A DNA stretch of 64,000 bases from Psychroserpens jangbogonensis (GCF_000797465.1 NZ_JSWG01000015.1:186001-250000), one strand, 5' to 3'. Positions 16,766 through 27,863 are shown, numbered from the stretch's first letter. Translations and numbers: made by a program. Notes: a model not told the origin generated them from the letters alone.

Positions 16766-17239
16766 ATGAAGTACTCAAGACTTACTAAAGAGCAATTTGA
16801 AGAATTGCACCAAGAATTTATTAATTTTTTGGCAACGCAATCTATTACTGGAAAAGAATGGGTAGATATTAAAGCTAATAAACCGGAAGTAGCAGAGCAG
16901 GAGCTGGATGTGTTTAGCGATTTAATTTGGGAAGGTGTATTGTCTAAAGTTCAGTATTTAGAGCATATTTCACCTCAACAAATGCATTTATTTCATTGTA
17001 CTGATAAGCACATGCGATTAATTGCATTAAAAATTAAGGCTTCTGATATTGATATTACTACAAAAGAAGGTTATGATTGGTTTAGAGATAATCTGATGTC
17101 TGATGACATTGAATTCTTTACAGCCAAAAAAGACTATTCAGACAAAAAAAATCAAGATAAATTTAAGCTTATTCAAGAAGGTGCAAGTATTACAAAGGGT
17201 CAATTATATCAATACTTTGAAACCTTAGTAAGTAAATAG
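16766..17239 (+). CDS. DUF6495-like conserved Flavobacteria protein
   Basis: Cytoplasmic protein of unknown function, 157 residues, no signal peptide or membrane helix. The start MKYSRLTKEQFEELHQEFI and the following FLATQSITGKEW resemble a family I recall as DUF6495, conserved downstream of rplI in Flavobacteriaceae; I cannot verify the number. The body is acidic and mostly helical (VAEQELDVFSDLIWEGVL; MHLFHCTDKHMRLIALKI). It has its own space after the rplI terminator. Location beside ribosomal genes does not prove a translation role. Confidence 0.75.
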   Translation: MKYSRLTKEQFEELHQEFINFLATQSITGKEWVDIKANKPEVAEQELDVFSDLIWEGVLSKVQYLEHISPQQMHLFHCTDKHMRLIALKIKASDIDITTKEGYDWFRDNLMSDDIEFFTAKKDYSDKKNQDKFKLIQEGASITKGQLYQYFETLVSK

Positions 17240-17258
17240 AATTAAAATACTTTAGAAT

Positions 17259-18497
17259 TTATTCGTGTCGTAACGACTCGATTGGATCTAGTTTAGCAGC
17301 TTTATTCGCTGGATACGAGCCTGAAATAACAGCAACTACAAAAGTAATGATGGATGCCGCAATCATTGCTGTCCATGGAATCACGAATTTAAAGTCCACA
17401 ATGGCCGCAAATCCGAATCCAAGTAGAATCCCAAGAATTATTCCTAAAAGTCCACCTAGCTGTCCAATAATGATTGTTTCAATGAAAAACTGAAACGCAA
17501 TAGTACTGCGTTTTGCTCCTAAGGCTTTTCTAACTCCAATTTCGCGTGTACGCTCGGTTACCGAAACAAGCATCATATTTAATAAGGCTATTGTCGATCC
17601 AAAAATGGTAATTATACTAATTATCCAGGCTGCAGTTTCAAGAACACCAGTTATAGAACCTATACGATTAATAAGGTCATCACTACGTTCTAAGCCAAAA
17701 TTATTTTCTTCAATAGGATTCAATCCTCTCACATTTCTGAAGAGCAAGATCGCTTCATCTTGAGCACCTTCTAACATGTCTTTCTTATCTGTTTTAACGC
17801 TTAAGCTGTAGTTTATATTAGGGTTTGTGAAAATTGTACGTGCTTTTTGTAGCGGTAAAAACATTCTTAGATCTTGGTTGTTTCCAAATGTTGCACCTTT
17901 TTCTTTTAAAACACCAATCACCTTAAATTTAGCACCTCTAATGCTTATGGTTTTATTAAGTGGATTTACATCATTTAGTAGTGCTTTTCTAAGGTCACTA
18001 CCAATTACGCATACATTATTACTGTTTTGTACATCAAAGTAGTTTAAATCTCTTCCAAATTCCACTTCTAAGCCAGAATTGGTGATATAATTTTCATTAA
18101 CACCTAAAACTTGAACTTCTGGATCTGTTTTTTCGTTTTCATATTTAACTTCTGCACCAAAGGTTCCTACAAATGAAATTGATGTTTTTGTAAATGGAAA
18201 GGTATAATTATCCTCAAAGTTTTTTACATCTCTAAAACTTATGACAGGATTTACCTTTTGCTTTTCATCACTTCGACGTTGGGTGTTAAATTCATAACGC
18301 TGAACATTAAAGGTATTTGCTCCCATTGACGAGAAATCACTAGAGATTGTGTTTTCAAGAGCTGAAACAGCGCTTAAAATCCCAACTAAAGCAGTAATAC
18401 CAATGGCTATAATTAATATTGTAAGAATGGTACGAAGTAATTGACTTTTGATAGAATCAAATGCAATACGGATATTTTCTCTAACTAATGAAAACAT
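17259..18497 (-). CDS. FtsX/MacB-type ABC transporter permease
   Basis: Inner-membrane permease of a MacB-like ABC system, a mechanotransmission family that acts on periplasmic or outer-membrane substrates rather than moving them through the membrane. The 412-residue product has one N-terminal helix (about 18-42, TILTILIIAIGITALVGI), a large periplasmic domain (about 45-270), and three C-terminal helices in the FtsX domain with REIGVRKALGAKRSTI and a final LDPIESLRHE. A longer frame begins at 18545, but MFSLVRENIRIAFDSIKSQ at 18497 is the usual start. No ATPase gene is adjacent. Confidence 0.9.
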   Translation of the reverse strand: MFSLVRENIRIAFDSIKSQLLRTILTILIIAIGITALVGILSAVSALENTISSDFSSMGANTFNVQRYEFNTQRRSDEKQKVNPVISFRDVKNFEDNYTFPFTKTSISFVGTFGAEVKYENEKTDPEVQVLGVNENYITNSGLEVEFGRDLNYFDVQNSNNVCVIGSDLRKALLNDVNPLNKTISIRGAKFKVIGVLKEKGATFGNNQDLRMFLPLQKARTIFTNPNINYSLSVKTDKKDMLEGAQDEAILLFRNVRGLNPIEENNFGLERSDDLINRIGSITGVLETAAWIISIITIFGSTIALLNMMLVSVTERTREIGVRKALGAKRSTIAFQFFIETIIIGQLGGLLGIILGILLGFGFAAIVDFKFVIPWTAMIAASIITFVVAVISGSYPANKAAKLDPIESLRHE

Positions 18498-18660
18498 AAT
18501 ACACTTTAAATGTTGGTTGTGTTTTAATGTAAGACTACAAAACACGTATAAAGTTACTATAAAAATGAAATAACTTTCGAATGCCTCTAAAATTTATAAT
18601 ATTTTTGTGAAACGTTAGATTAACATTATTTAAAAGACTCTTGCTTTTGCAGGACATATT

Positions 18661-20031
18661 ATGGCACAAAAACCAAGCATACCAAAAGGCACTAGAGATT
18701 TTAATCCAGAAGAGGTTTCAAAACGTAATTATATTTTTAATACGATTAAGAAACAATTCGAGATATTTGGTTTTCAGCCTATAGAAACACCAAGTTTTGA
18801 AAACTCGAGTACCTTAATGGGAAAGTATGGAGAAGAAGGTGATCGCTTGATATTTAAAATATTGAATAGCGGAGATTTTTTGAGTAAAGTTGATGATGAG
18901 TTATATACTGCTAAAGATTCAACAAAAATTACATCTAGAATTTCTGAAAAAGCACTTCGTTACGATTTAACTGTACCGTTTGCGAGATATGTAGTACAAC
19001 ATCAAAATGAAATTGACTTTCCATTTAAACGCTATCAAATTCAACCAGTTTGGAGAGCGGATCGACCACAAAAAGGACGGTTTAGAGAGTTTTTTCAATG
19101 TGATGCAGATGTTGTTGGTAGTGATTCTTTATGGCAAGAAGTAGAATTTGTTCAGCTTTATGATGCTGTGTTTTCTGCTTTAGACCTAAAAGGTGTGACT
19201 ATAAAAATCAATAACCGTAAGATTCTATCAGGAATAGCGGAAGTAATAGGAGCACAAGATAAACTCATCGATTTTACAGTGGCTTTAGATAAGCTCGATA
19301 AAATAGGAGAGGAGAAGGTTAAAATTGAAATGCTAGGCAAAGGTATACCACAATCAGGAATTGATAAATTACAACCACTATTTAGCTTGAAAGGTAGTTT
19401 TGGAACTCAAATTGAAGAATTAAAATCTATACTTAATACGTCCGAAGAAGGAAAAAAAGGGATTGAAGAATTAGAATTTATTAATCAAGGTATTGAGACA
19501 CTTGGATTAAAAACAGCCAATCTTCAATTAGATGTTACTTTAGCTCGTGGATTGAATTATTATACTGGAGCTATTTTTGAAGTTGCTGCTCCTGAAGGTG
19601 TGAAAATGGGATCTATTGGAGGAGGAGGTCGTTATGACGATTTAACTGGAATCTTTGGATTGAAAGATATGAGTGGAGTTGGTATTAGCTTTGGTTTAGA
19701 TAGAATAGCATTAGTGCTTGAAGATTTAGACTTGTTTCCTGAAACGGTAACAAATACTGTAAATGTGTTGTTCATCAATTTTGGAGACGCTGAAGCTATG
19801 GTAAGTATGAAAGCCATCAAGCAACTTCGCGATAATGGTGTAAGTGCTGAGTTGTTTCCAGATAATAAGAAAACAATCAAACAGTTTAACTATGCTAACA
19901 AACGAAATATTCCTTTTGTTGTGTTGTTAGGTGAATCTGAAATGCATTCGAATACGTTCACATTAAAGAATATGAAAACGGGAGATCAAGAATCCCTTTC
20001 TTTTGATGAAATGTTGAATGCATTACAATAG
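18661..20031 (+). CDS. hisS: Histidine--tRNA ligase
   Basis: Class II aminoacyl-tRNA synthetase charging tRNA-His. The 456-residue product has [10 protein letters not shown] at the start, motif 2 ([21 protein letters not shown]), an [10 protein letters not shown] segment, the histidine-binding [15 protein letters not shown] near residue 297, motif 3 ([15 protein letters not shown]), and an anticodon-binding domain from about 365. The length and inserts are like the Bacteroidota/eukaryote-like HisRS group. A TAtttTTG box (18600-18607) lies about 53 bases upstream. A perfect-stem terminator follows. Confidence 0.97.
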   Translation: MAQKPSIPKGTRDFNPEEVSKRNYIFNTIKKQFEIFGFQPIETPSFENSSTLMGKYGEEGDRLIFKILNSGDFLSKVDDELYTAKDSTKITSRISEKALRYDLTVPFARYVVQHQNEIDFPFKRYQIQPVWRADRPQKGRFREFFQCDADVVGSDSLWQEVEFVQLYDAVFSALDLKGVTIKINNRKILSGIAEVIGAQDKLIDFTVALDKLDKIGEEKVKIEMLGKGIPQSGIDKLQPLFSLKGSFGTQIEELKSILNTSEEGKKGIEELEFINQGIETLGLKTANLQLDVTLARGLNYYTGAIFEVAAPEGVKMGSIGGGGRYDDLTGIFGLKDMSGVGISFGLDRIALVLEDLDLFPETVTNTVNVLFINFGDAEAMVSMKAIKQLRDNGVSAELFPDNKKTIKQFNYANKRNIPFVVLLGESEMHSNTFTLKNMKTGDQESLSFDEMLNALQ

Positions 20032-20060
20032 CATATCAATACCTATAAATTTTTTAAAAA

Positions 20061-20092
20061 GCAAAAGCCTCAAATTTCTTTGAGGCTTTTTA
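20061..20092. terminator. Bidirectional intrinsic terminator
   Basis: Perfect 12-bp stem AAAAGCCTCAAA (20063-20074) / TTTGAGGCTTTT (20079-20090) with a 4-base loop between convergent hisS and the giant T9SS gene. Confidence 0.92.
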
Positions 20093-20124
20093 CATAAGTT
20101 AAGTTTAAGGTAGATTTGGGTCTA

Positions 20125-23100
20125 TTATTTTACTAAAACTTTCTTTGAAACCGAACCGCTTTCAGTATTCATTTTTACAATATAAGTTCCAGAACTTAAA
20201 TTCTTAACTTCATATTCAGAATAGTCCAGTTCTGAAATATCTTTTATAGTGTGAATCGATTGTCCAACAATATTGAATAATTCGATAGACTTCACATTTT
20301 TGAAATTAGGGTTTAATAATACTAAACTTTGTGCGTCATTTGAATAGTAAACATCTAATGAGCTAAGAAGTTCATTTTCATTAATACCTAGAGTCTCGTT
20401 TGCATCTCTAAAGGTCATTTCGAATCTATCTAAATGCTCTCCTGCAGGAAGATAAATTTCGTAATCACTTTCTCTTAAATTGTAATAGATGTTATTATCA
20501 ATATCGTGAATGAAAATATCCATACTATCTGGTACATTTTTAAGACCGTTAATGCTAATTGTATTTATTCCTTCAGAATCTGTGTTAATTCCTAATGGAT
20601 ATGTTGTATCAATTTCGGTGTCATTACTACCTTGAATGATATATTTCTCACCATCAATAGTCCAGAACATGTCATCCATTTGAGCTTCGTTCAAAATACC
20701 ATCATAACCTAGGTCTACGGCAGTAGTTGCATTTGGATCTATAGTTAATAATAATTGACGTTGAATTGTATTCACCGTGTAAATACCAATTCTAAATTTC
20801 ATTCTTGGATCTCCAGAAACATCAGCGTAATCTTCAATTGAATTTTCGGCTGATCTTAAGAATACAGAATCTCCATTTAGTGTTCCATCTTCTTTTTGGA
20901 ATTGACGTTGATCATTTTCAAAAACAATAGGTCCTCCAGCATCTGCATTCACAAAGAAACCTTGACTCACAGGGATATAACGACCTGGAGTTTTTCTTGC
21001 AGAACCTGTGTTACTAATATCAGCAACAGGAACACCTAATGTTACTGAAGGTGTTCCTCCAGATAAATTCATTAGCGCATAACCACCTTGATAATCTGCT
21101 AAAATGTGATTTCCTCCGCCCCAATGTTCCCAGAAGTATAAAGTACCAGTAGTAACACCTAGATTGTCATTTATAAATTCTACTGCATCTATAGCAGAAG
21201 GGTAAGGGTTACCAACTAAGTAATTGTTACCAGCGAATATGGTTAAATCAATATGACCATTATTAGGTTTTCCTCTAAACACATAGTTTTGATCATCTGT
21301 TAATGGACCAGAACCAGGGCCTTTCATTGTAAATCCTTCACCAGCAAAAATATTACCAGTACTTCTTGTGTGTTGCCAAGCAGAATAATCGCCAGACGTT
21401 AGGTTAGAAAATTTCCATACCCAGTAATCTGCAATTTGTAATGGAGAAGCAGAACCATTATAACTAGAAGTTTCAAAACCTAGGCCTTGCATAACATTTG
21501 TTAAGTTATAACTAAATTCGTTAGTTTCTTCATCTGTTTGACCAACTGGAGAAGACCAATAATTGTACGTATATGTGTCTGCAGTACCTTGTTGATCGCG
21601 TTCTAATCGTCCTGTACTGGCAACAATTAAATCACTATCTGCACTTTGTATTAACTGTGATTCTCCTTCAAGATCAATAGTTCCATCTAGGGTTAAATAG
21701 TGAGAGACTGTAAGGCCGTAACCTGTATTTGTTGTAGCATCGGTAATACCACTAACTTCTAGTTCATTACTGTCAACCATTAATCCTAAAACTGTTCTAT
21801 TTCCATTTTTACCAGAAGGTATATCTGAATCATCATCAATTGTTACATTATGATTTGTTCTAATAATATTCCAATCTACAGTCATAGCACTATTAACTAT
21901 TGATGTTGTTCCAGGAATAGTTTGAACGCTTCCATTTGCCCAAGTACTTTGAGTATCCCAATTACCATTTTGAGTAGACTCATATGGTAAAGGAGCAGTT
22001 TGTCTATCAACTGTATTTAAATTTCTTAATGCACCTTGATTACTATTACCAGATCCATCTTCAGTATTTGTATAAGTATATACAGACATTGGATAATAAC
22101 CTGCAAGTTCTGTCCAAGGAATAGTACTAATATCATTTTTACTAATTGACGTAGGTAATACTGTTCCAGAAGCGAAAGTTGCATTGTCAGCAATTTCTTG
22201 ATTCATGATAAATCTCAATTGATCAGGAGTAAGCATTTTATCCCAAACTCTAACTTCATCTATATTTCCTCTAAAGTGCTGTACAGGTGTTCCTTTACCT
22301 GCAGCTGCAATATAGAATGATTCATTAGTATCTACAGGAGCTGATCTACCAGCAAAATTATCTTGAATACCATCTATATATAATCTTACAGTTGAACCAT
22401 TAAAGGTTATAGCTACTTGATGCCATTCATCATCTGGAATAGATGTTGTAGAAGTGATAATCTGATTACTACCGTTTTTCCAGATCATTTGTACTCTATT
22501 GTCATTTATAATTCTAAAGTCGTATCCTTGGGTAAATACAGTATTTCTTTTTGAAACAATTGATTTAGTTCCGCTATCTGCTGCATCTCTTTTAATCCAT
22601 GCTGAAATAGTAAATTCACTAGGATTTAAATCTAATGCATCTTCCATATCAACATAGTCTACAGCACCATCAAAATAGACAGAACGTTCAACTATAACTT
22701 GAGGTGCATATCCAAAAGTGATATACTTTGTATTATCAAAATCATATTCAGTTTCAAGGTTTCCACTACCGTCTGGAGTCATAACTCTATAATCTGCAGT
22801 TGGATCAAAAATACCAGTACTAGAGATAAACATATAGAAACTACCTGGAGGTGTAATATTTCTAATAGCATCTTGTGGTATTCTAACCTTGGCAGTAGCT
22901 ATGTCTCCACCATTTTCAACTACTTTCCATACACGTTGCATAGCAGTAAAAGTTACGTCTGTAGTTAAGGCAGGTGTAATTCCAGAACTCATGTTAACTG
23001 CAACTGTAGTCGCAGCTAGAGTAAGATCTGCTCCATTATTACCCCAAACAAGATATTCTTTGTCATTTAATGTAGTAGCATTATCAGATTGGTTTAATTT

Positions 23101-26100
23101 ATTTGTATCATAAATATCGGTTAAACCAATAGTTAGAATACCTTCTGTTCGGCCATCAACATCAGTAGCATTATTAACACTTCTTGATTGTTTTTGATTA
23201 AGCTCTGAAGCATTATCTCTACCAATTCCAGCAATATCAAAGTTGTAACCTGTATTTACAGATTGATCCCAGATTAGTGTACCATCACTATCAACATAAT
23301 CTTGAGTTGTTCCATTTACACCAAGCGTAATACCGTATTTGATACCTAAGTAAGATTGAATTCTATTACGTTCTTGAGTTAAATCTGTATCGACTTTTCT
23401 TGAAGAATAAGTAATAACTTCAGCTACTCTTGCATTCAAGGTCGCTTCCCAACCTTCACTACGACCAATCCACCATCTAGAATCGTCCGTATTCAGATAT
23501 TCGGCAACATCATTTTGGTTGGTTCCAATATCATTGGCGTTATAGTAAAGTTCTTGTTGTGTATCTGCACTGTTATTTCTTGTGTTTATGATACCAACAT
23601 TATTATAACTCGATCCCGTTCCAATTTCAGCAACGGCATATCCATCTCCTGATTCAGTAGATGTATATGAATCATGAGCATAACTAATAATTTCATTGTC
23701 AATTCGACCTGTATAATCTCCAAACCCTAGTCCAGTAGCATCTGCAGCTGCAGTATCCAAATGTGAATCACTACAAAGTACATCCATGAATCCAAAAGAA
23801 TTTGTAATTGCAGTATCATCTGGAATTAATACTATAAAGACTTCTTCTGTATAGAATCCGTAATCTCCAGATAAAAATTCAGAACTTGCACTATCATGAG
23901 AAAAATCACCATCTAAAGAAAAAGAGGTATATGTATTATCAAATTCAATTACAGGATTAAAGTTTACATTTCTAGCTACATTATCGTAGTACGTAGGTGC
24001 TTGAGAAGGTCTATTAATTCTTGCATCACTACCAAGTCCTTGGTCTTCCCATGCGGAAACACTTTGACCTGTAGTATAACTTAAGCCATCATCGGCTTTT
24101 AACCAAAGAGCTAAGCTAGATGTTACTCCACCAGGAGCAACAATAGGCATTGGTTTATCAGTTAAGCTAACTAAATCAATAGCCATATCACTTCTATAAT
24201 CTGTACTTGTGTCTCCTTTTATTCTGAGTTTCACAGTTTGACCAATATAACTAGTTAAGTCTACACTTATTGGTGTAAATGATGCGGCATTATATTGTTG
24301 AGCATAACCAACTTGAGTAAAAATAACTGCAGTATAAGAAAGACCGTTATCAGTACTTAATTCTACTGATAAATCTCCCATATAATTTGTTGTCGTACTA
24401 CCACTAGTTACGCTTCCATGCATATGATAGAAAAATGTAAATCTAGGGTTACTTGCGCTTGTTAAATCAAAACAAGGGCTTACTAATTGTGCAGAACTAC
24501 TTGCGTTTCCAGTAGCTTCTGTAAAAAGATAATAACTATTATCATGAGCAGAATTTGGACCAGTATCAGATGAAGGTGTGGCAGCGTTTGTTCTAGTCCA
24601 ATCAAAATCATCATCAACTCCATTAACATCTTGAGTCCATGAACCTAGACCAGATTCAAAACTTTCAGAATATGGATATGATACTATTGTAGTAGTGCAC
24701 GCACCAGGTGTTATTCCAAAACCTTGAATGTTATAGTAATAAGTGCTTTCATTACCATCATTATTTGCGATTGTGATATTTGCAGTTCTAAGTCCTATTG
24801 CACTTGGGTCAAATGTAATATCAAATGTTGTTGAACCAGACGCAGCCACAGAAGCAGAAGGACTTGCAGTGACCGTAAAATCAGAAGCATGTGTACCAGC
24901 TATAGTTATTGCTCCTACCGTTAAAGCAGTCGTTCCAGTATTTTCAATAGTAAATGTATGGATAAGTGAAGCTCCCGTTACTGATACAGCAGCATATTCT
25001 GTGTCATCTGCAGTCGTTGGAAAGAGATCATTATCACTAATTGTGATTCCATTTCCAGTTACATTTATTTCAGGACCAGGAGTAAACCCTGTTCCTTGTA
25101 TGTTAAAGTTATAAGGGTTTTCATCACTATCATCATTTGAAATGCTTACTGTAGCCGTTCTTAGTCCGGTAGCACTAGGATTAAACGTGATATTATATGT
25201 TGTGTTTCCACTCGAAACAATAGGTGTCGATGGGTTCGCTGTGACAGAAAAATCTACAGCATGTGTACCAGTAATAGAAATGTATGTTGGTCCAGTACCA
25301 GTTAGATTTAGGTCAGTACAACCAGAATTATTTATAGTAAATGTGTTTTCATTTGTTCCAGCTGCTACATTAACTAGACCAAAATCAGTATCATCTGCAG
25401 CATCAGGCACGGCATCACCATCAACTATAATTGTGCCATTACCAGTAATTTCAATTTCATTACTACCTCCACCAGAAACATTAAAGAATGCATCTACACC
25501 AGGTGTAGTTGCGCCACTACCATCATTAGTTAATACAGTTACTCCACCTGCTGTAACAGTTACGTTAGCTGCACCTTGCCAACCATCTCCATAACTATCG
25601 TACATGGTTATGTAGTAATTACTTAAGTCTTCAAGACATCCTAAATTAACAGTTGTAGAATAGATTCTGTTACCTCCGTCATATCCATCGTCAATTGTAC
25701 TTAGTAGTGTACCACTTGGTGTGTAGATTTCAACACGGTTTTCACCTGACCAACTTGGCCAATTTACTGAAACACTTACATTAGAATATGTTGGAGTAGT
25801 TCCATTACCTTGAATATTAAAATTATAAGGATTTTCATCACTATCACCATTAACAATGCTAACTGATGCTGTTCTTAGACCGTTTCCACTAGGATTAAAA
25901 GTGATTTCAAATGTTGTATTACCAGAAGTAGCCACAGAAGCAGCTGGACTAGCAGTTACTGTAAAGTCTGAAGCGTGAGTTCCAGAAATAGTAATAGCAC
26001 CAACAGATAAAGAAGCCGTTCCAGTATTTTGAATAGTAAATGTATTTGGATTGGTACCTGATGCAACGTCTTCACTTCCAAAATCTGTATCATCAGTAGG

Positions 26101-27735
26101 ACTTGGACTCGATGCACCATCAATTATATTTTGACCTAAACCAGTAATATTTATTTCTGGAGTAGGAGTAAACCCAGTTCCTTCAATGTTAAAGTTATAA
26201 GGATTTTCATCACTATCACCATTAACAATGCTAACAGAAGCTGTTCTTAGTCCGTTACCACTAGGATTAAAAGTAATTTCAAATGTTGTATTACCAGAAG
26301 CAGCAACAGAAGCAGCTGGACTAGCAGTTACTGTAAAGTCTAAAGCGTGAGTTCCAGAAATAGTAATAGCGCCAATAGATAAAGAAGCCGTTCCAGTATT
26401 TTGAATAGTAAATATATTTGGATTAGTACCTGATGCAACATCTTCACTTCCGAAATCTGTATCATCAGTAGGGCTTGGACTAGCTGCACCATCGATTATA
26501 TTTTGACCTAAACCAGTAATATTTATTTCTGGAACAGGAACTATAGTAACTAAGCCTGATAAATTTACAATTTGCAATTCATGACTCAAAGTATTTCCAC
26601 TTCGGTGTGACCAATGTGCAGCTTGAGTTGTTGATTTTAGATAATAATTTCTCCAACCCCTTGCATAAGCAGGTCCACCACCACTAGATGTAGAACTACC
26701 AATGATTAAAGCTTCATTAATATTTGGTATCGCAGTAATACTTACTGTAGTTTCACCGCTTGTATTGGTCGCATTTTGGTATCTATTAACGTTTAGATTT
26801 GGATTAGATAATACGTGAACAAAATGTCTATTTGTTCCATTCGAGTCATGATTGTTATTAAATGTCCAATCTACTCTTTGGTTGTTTGAACCTGGATCTG
26901 TTACTGGCCAGTTATCTGATATAGCATCGTTAGTTCCGTTTTGTGTATTATCACCTCTATGATGTGTGAAAATTATGGATTCACTCCAGTTTGATACATT
27001 TGTCGCTGTTCCTGTTCCATCAGATCCGTTTCTAAGTGTAATAGTTCCAGTGTCTGCACTGGTATTACTAGAATCACCATGTAGAACTGTCCAGTTACTA
27101 CCTGTAAATTCAACAACAGTAACATATACTACTACATTGTTTGTATTAGTTCCTTTTTGGACTCTTAAGGTTGTAGCACTTTCTAAATAGGCAACGGCTG
27201 TTCCTGCATCTGCACCTTGCACAGCAACATTACTTCTTATTCCTGTAATAAAAGGAATACAATTATTAGCATTACTAATTCCAGTAAGAGCTTGTGTTGT
27301 GCTATTAGTTCCATCATTTAAATTTATTGCATATCTACCTCTTACAATCATTTCATTATTTCCGCCAGGTGGACCAACATATTCCCAAATAGAAGTGTTA
27401 AACCTCATATTGTTAGCAGTTGAACCTGACTCTCTGTAATATGATAATGTGTCTGTCGCAGTAAGAGCTCTTGATCCAGATAGATCATCACCATTATAGG
27501 TTGTTCCAGTAGCTCCATTTGAACCTGCGTTAGATTTTCTATTGTTGTTTGCTAATGCCACAGAATTATTTAATGTGACAGGAGTAAAACTAGTATTGGT
27601 TCCTCCAGAGTTTCCAATATCATCTTGTAAATGTTGTACATTGAAATCTGCAGTTTGAGAGAACATCAAACTAGATAGTAAAAGTACGCAGCAATACATT
27701 GCATACTTTCTTAGCGAAAGTGTAGAAATTTTCAT
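20125..27735 (-). CDS. Giant T9SS-exported surface protein with choice-of-anchor-D repeats, MAM-like and LamG domains (2536 aa)
   Basis: Predicted to cross the outer membrane by the type IX system and act at the cell surface, probably in adhesion. There is a signal peptide (about 1-26, SSLMFSQ). Around 395-1010 lie four repeats resembling choice-of-anchor-D/ASPM-type Ig folds (PEINITGLGQN; TFTIQNTGTASL; ITFNPSGNGLRTA), the first two nearly identical. A different insert (about 645-755) has YDGGNRIYSTTVNLG. Next come a MAM-like jelly roll (about 1012-1170, SFESGLGSW), a region with YLGIKYGITL and DIAGIGRDN (about 1440-1520), a LamG domain (about 1680-1840, VYFDGAVDYVDMEDAL), and a C-terminal type A sorting domain (about 2440-2536, ELFNIVGQS; LSSGTYIVKMN). 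The C-terminal 850 residues resemble those of the 3513-residue protein in layout. Confidence 0.93.
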   Translation of the reverse strand: MKISTLSLRKYAMYCCVLLLSSLMFSQTADFNVQHLQDDIGNSGGTNTSFTPVTLNNSVALANNNRKSNAGSNGATGTTYNGDDLSGSRALTATDTLSYYRESGSTANNMRFNTSIWEYVGPPGGNNEMIVRGRYAINLNDGTNSTTQALTGISNANNCIPFITGIRSNVAVQGADAGTAVAYLESATTLRVQKGTNTNNVVVYVTVVEFTGSNWTVLHGDSSNTSADTGTITLRNGSDGTGTATNVSNWSESIIFTHHRGDNTQNGTNDAISDNWPVTDPGSNNQRVDWTFNNNHDSNGTNRHFVHVLSNPNLNVNRYQNATNTSGETTVSITAIPNINEALIIGSSTSSGGGPAYARGWRNYYLKSTTQAAHWSHRSGNTLSHELQIVNLSGLVTIVPVPEINITGLGQNIIDGAASPSPTDDTDFGSEDVASGTNPNIFTIQNTGTASLSIGAITISGTHALDFTVTASPAASVAASGNTTFEITFNPSGNGLRTASVSIVNGDSDENPYNFNIEGTGFTPTPEINITGLGQNIIDGASSPSPTDDTDFGSEDVASGTNPNTFTIQNTGTASLSVGAITISGTHASDFTVTASPAASVATSGNTTFEITFNPSGNGLRTASVSIVNGDSDENPYNFNIQGNGTTPTYSNVSVSVNWPSWSGENRVEIYTPSGTLLSTIDDGYDGGNRIYSTTVNLGCLEDLSNYYITMYDSYGDGWQGAANVTVTAGGVTVLTNDGSGATTPGVDAFFNVSGGGSNEIEITGNGTIIVDGDAVPDAADDTDFGLVNVAAGTNENTFTINNSGCTDLNLTGTGPTYISITGTHAVDFSVTANPSTPIVSSGNTTYNITFNPSATGLRTATVSISNDDSDENPYNFNIQGTGFTPGPEINVTGNGITISDNDLFPTTADDTEYAAVSVTGASLIHTFTIENTGTTALTVGAITIAGTHASDFTVTASPSASVAASGSTTFDITFDPSAIGLRTANITIANNDGNESTYYYNIQGFGITPGACTTTIVSYPYSESFESGLGSWTQDVNGVDDDFDWTRTNAATPSSDTGPNSAHDNSYYLFTEATGNASSSAQLVSPCFDLTSASNPRFTFFYHMHGSVTSGSTTTNYMGDLSVELSTDNGLSYTAVIFTQVGYAQQYNAASFTPISVDLTSYIGQTVKLRIKGDTSTDYRSDMAIDLVSLTDKPMPIVAPGGVTSSLALWLKADDGLSYTTGQSVSAWEDQGLGSDARINRPSQAPTYYDNVARNVNFNPVIEFDNTYTSFSLDGDFSHDSASSEFLSGDYGFYTEEVFIVLIPDDTAITNSFGFMDVLCSDSHLDTAAADATGLGFGDYTGRIDNEIISYAHDSYTSTESGDGYAVAEIGTGSSYNNVGIINTRNNSADTQQELYYNANDIGTNQNDVAEYLNTDDSRWWIGRSEGWEATLNARVAEVITYSSRKVDTDLTQERNRIQSYLGIKYGITLGVNGTTQDYVDSDGTLIWDQSVNTGYNFDIAGIGRDNASELNQKQSRSVNNATDVDGRTEGILTIGLTDIYDTNKLNQSDNATTLNDKEYLVWGNNGADLTLAATTVAVNMSSGITPALTTDVTFTAMQRVWKVVENGGDIATAKVRIPQDAIRNITPPGSFYMFISSTGIFDPTADYRVMTPDGSGNLETEYDFDNTKYITFGYAPQVIVERSVYFDGAVDYVDMEDALDLNPSEFTISAWIKRDAADSGTKSIVSKRNTVFTQGYDFRIINDNRVQMIWKNGSNQIITSTTSIPDDEWHQVAITFNGSTVRLYIDGIQDNFAGRSAPVDTNESFYIAAAGKGTPVQHFRGNIDEVRVWDKMLTPDQLRFIMNQEIADNATFASGTVLPTSISKNDISTIPWTELAGYYPMSVYTYTNTEDGSGNSNQGALRNLNTVDRQTAPLPYESTQNGNWDTQSTWANGSVQTIPGTTSIVNSAMTVDWNIIRTNHNVTIDDDSDIPSGKNGNRTVLGLMVDSNELEVSGITDATTNTGYGLTVSHYLTLDGTIDLEGESQLIQSADSDLIVASTGRLERDQQGTADTYTYNYWSSPVGQTDEETNEFSYNLTNVMQGLGFETSSYNGSASPLQIADYWVWKFSNLTSGDYSAWQHTRSTGNIFAGEGFTMKGPGSGPLTDDQNYVFRGKPNNGHIDLTIFAGNNYLVGNPYPSAIDAVEFINDNLGVTTGTLYFWEHWGGGNHILADYQGGYALMNLSGGTPSVTLGVPVADISNTGSARKTPGRYIPVSQGFFVNADAGGPIVFENDQRQFQKEDGTLNGDSVFLRSAENSIEDYADVSGDPRMKFRIGIYTVNTIQRQLLLTIDPNATTAVDLGYDGILNEAQMDDMFWTIDGEKYIIQGSNDTEIDTTYPLGINTDSEGINTISINGLKNVPDSMDIFIHDIDNNIYYNLRESDYEIYLPAGEHLDRFEMTFRDANETLGINENELLSSLDVYYSNDAQSLVLLNPNFKNVKSIELFNIVGQSIHTIKDISELDYSEYEVKNLSSGTYIVKMNTESGSVSKKVLVK
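25800..26535 (-). repeat. Near-identical tandem domain repeat (about 372-bp period)
   Basis: Two consecutive copies of about 124 codons in the giant gene; for example CCTAAACCAGTAATATTTAT recurs with a 372-base offset (near 26136 and 26508). Only a handful of residues differ between the two encoded domains, so the duplication is recent or kept uniform by gene conversion. Confidence 0.85.
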
Positions 27736-27777
27736 AAGCGGTTAAATTTATAGTTTGGGACTAATTAATTTATGGGT

Positions 27778-27785
27778 CAAATATA
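27778..27785 (-). promoter_or_regulatory. -7 promoter element of the 2536-aa surface protein gene
   Basis: On the minus strand the sequence reads TATATTTG, an exact TAnnTTTG match, 42 bases before the start codon. The shared element at 27794-27829 lies 8 bases further upstream and covers the -33 position. Confidence 0.5.
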
Positions 27786-27793
27786 TATAAGAA

Positions 27794-27829
27794 CTCCATG
27801 AAATGCAAATAAAATCGATGAAATACATA
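27794..27829 (-). promoter_or_regulatory. 36-bp upstream element shared by two T9SS genes (copy A)
   Basis: Read on the minus strand it holds two direct repeats, GTATTTCAT and GCATTTCAT, 20 bases apart, in a 36-base stretch that matches copy B (30436-30471) at 27 of 36 positions by eye. It sits 58-94 bases before the start codon and next to the -7 box. Confidence 0.6.
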
Positions 27830-27863
27830 AACTAATTATAACTATTTGATTTTCAACAAAATA

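Noticed and set aside
24743-25594. Two long plus-strand frames (123 and 150 codons)
   Set aside because: They are antisense to the anchor-D-type domains of the 2536-residue protein and share no known features.
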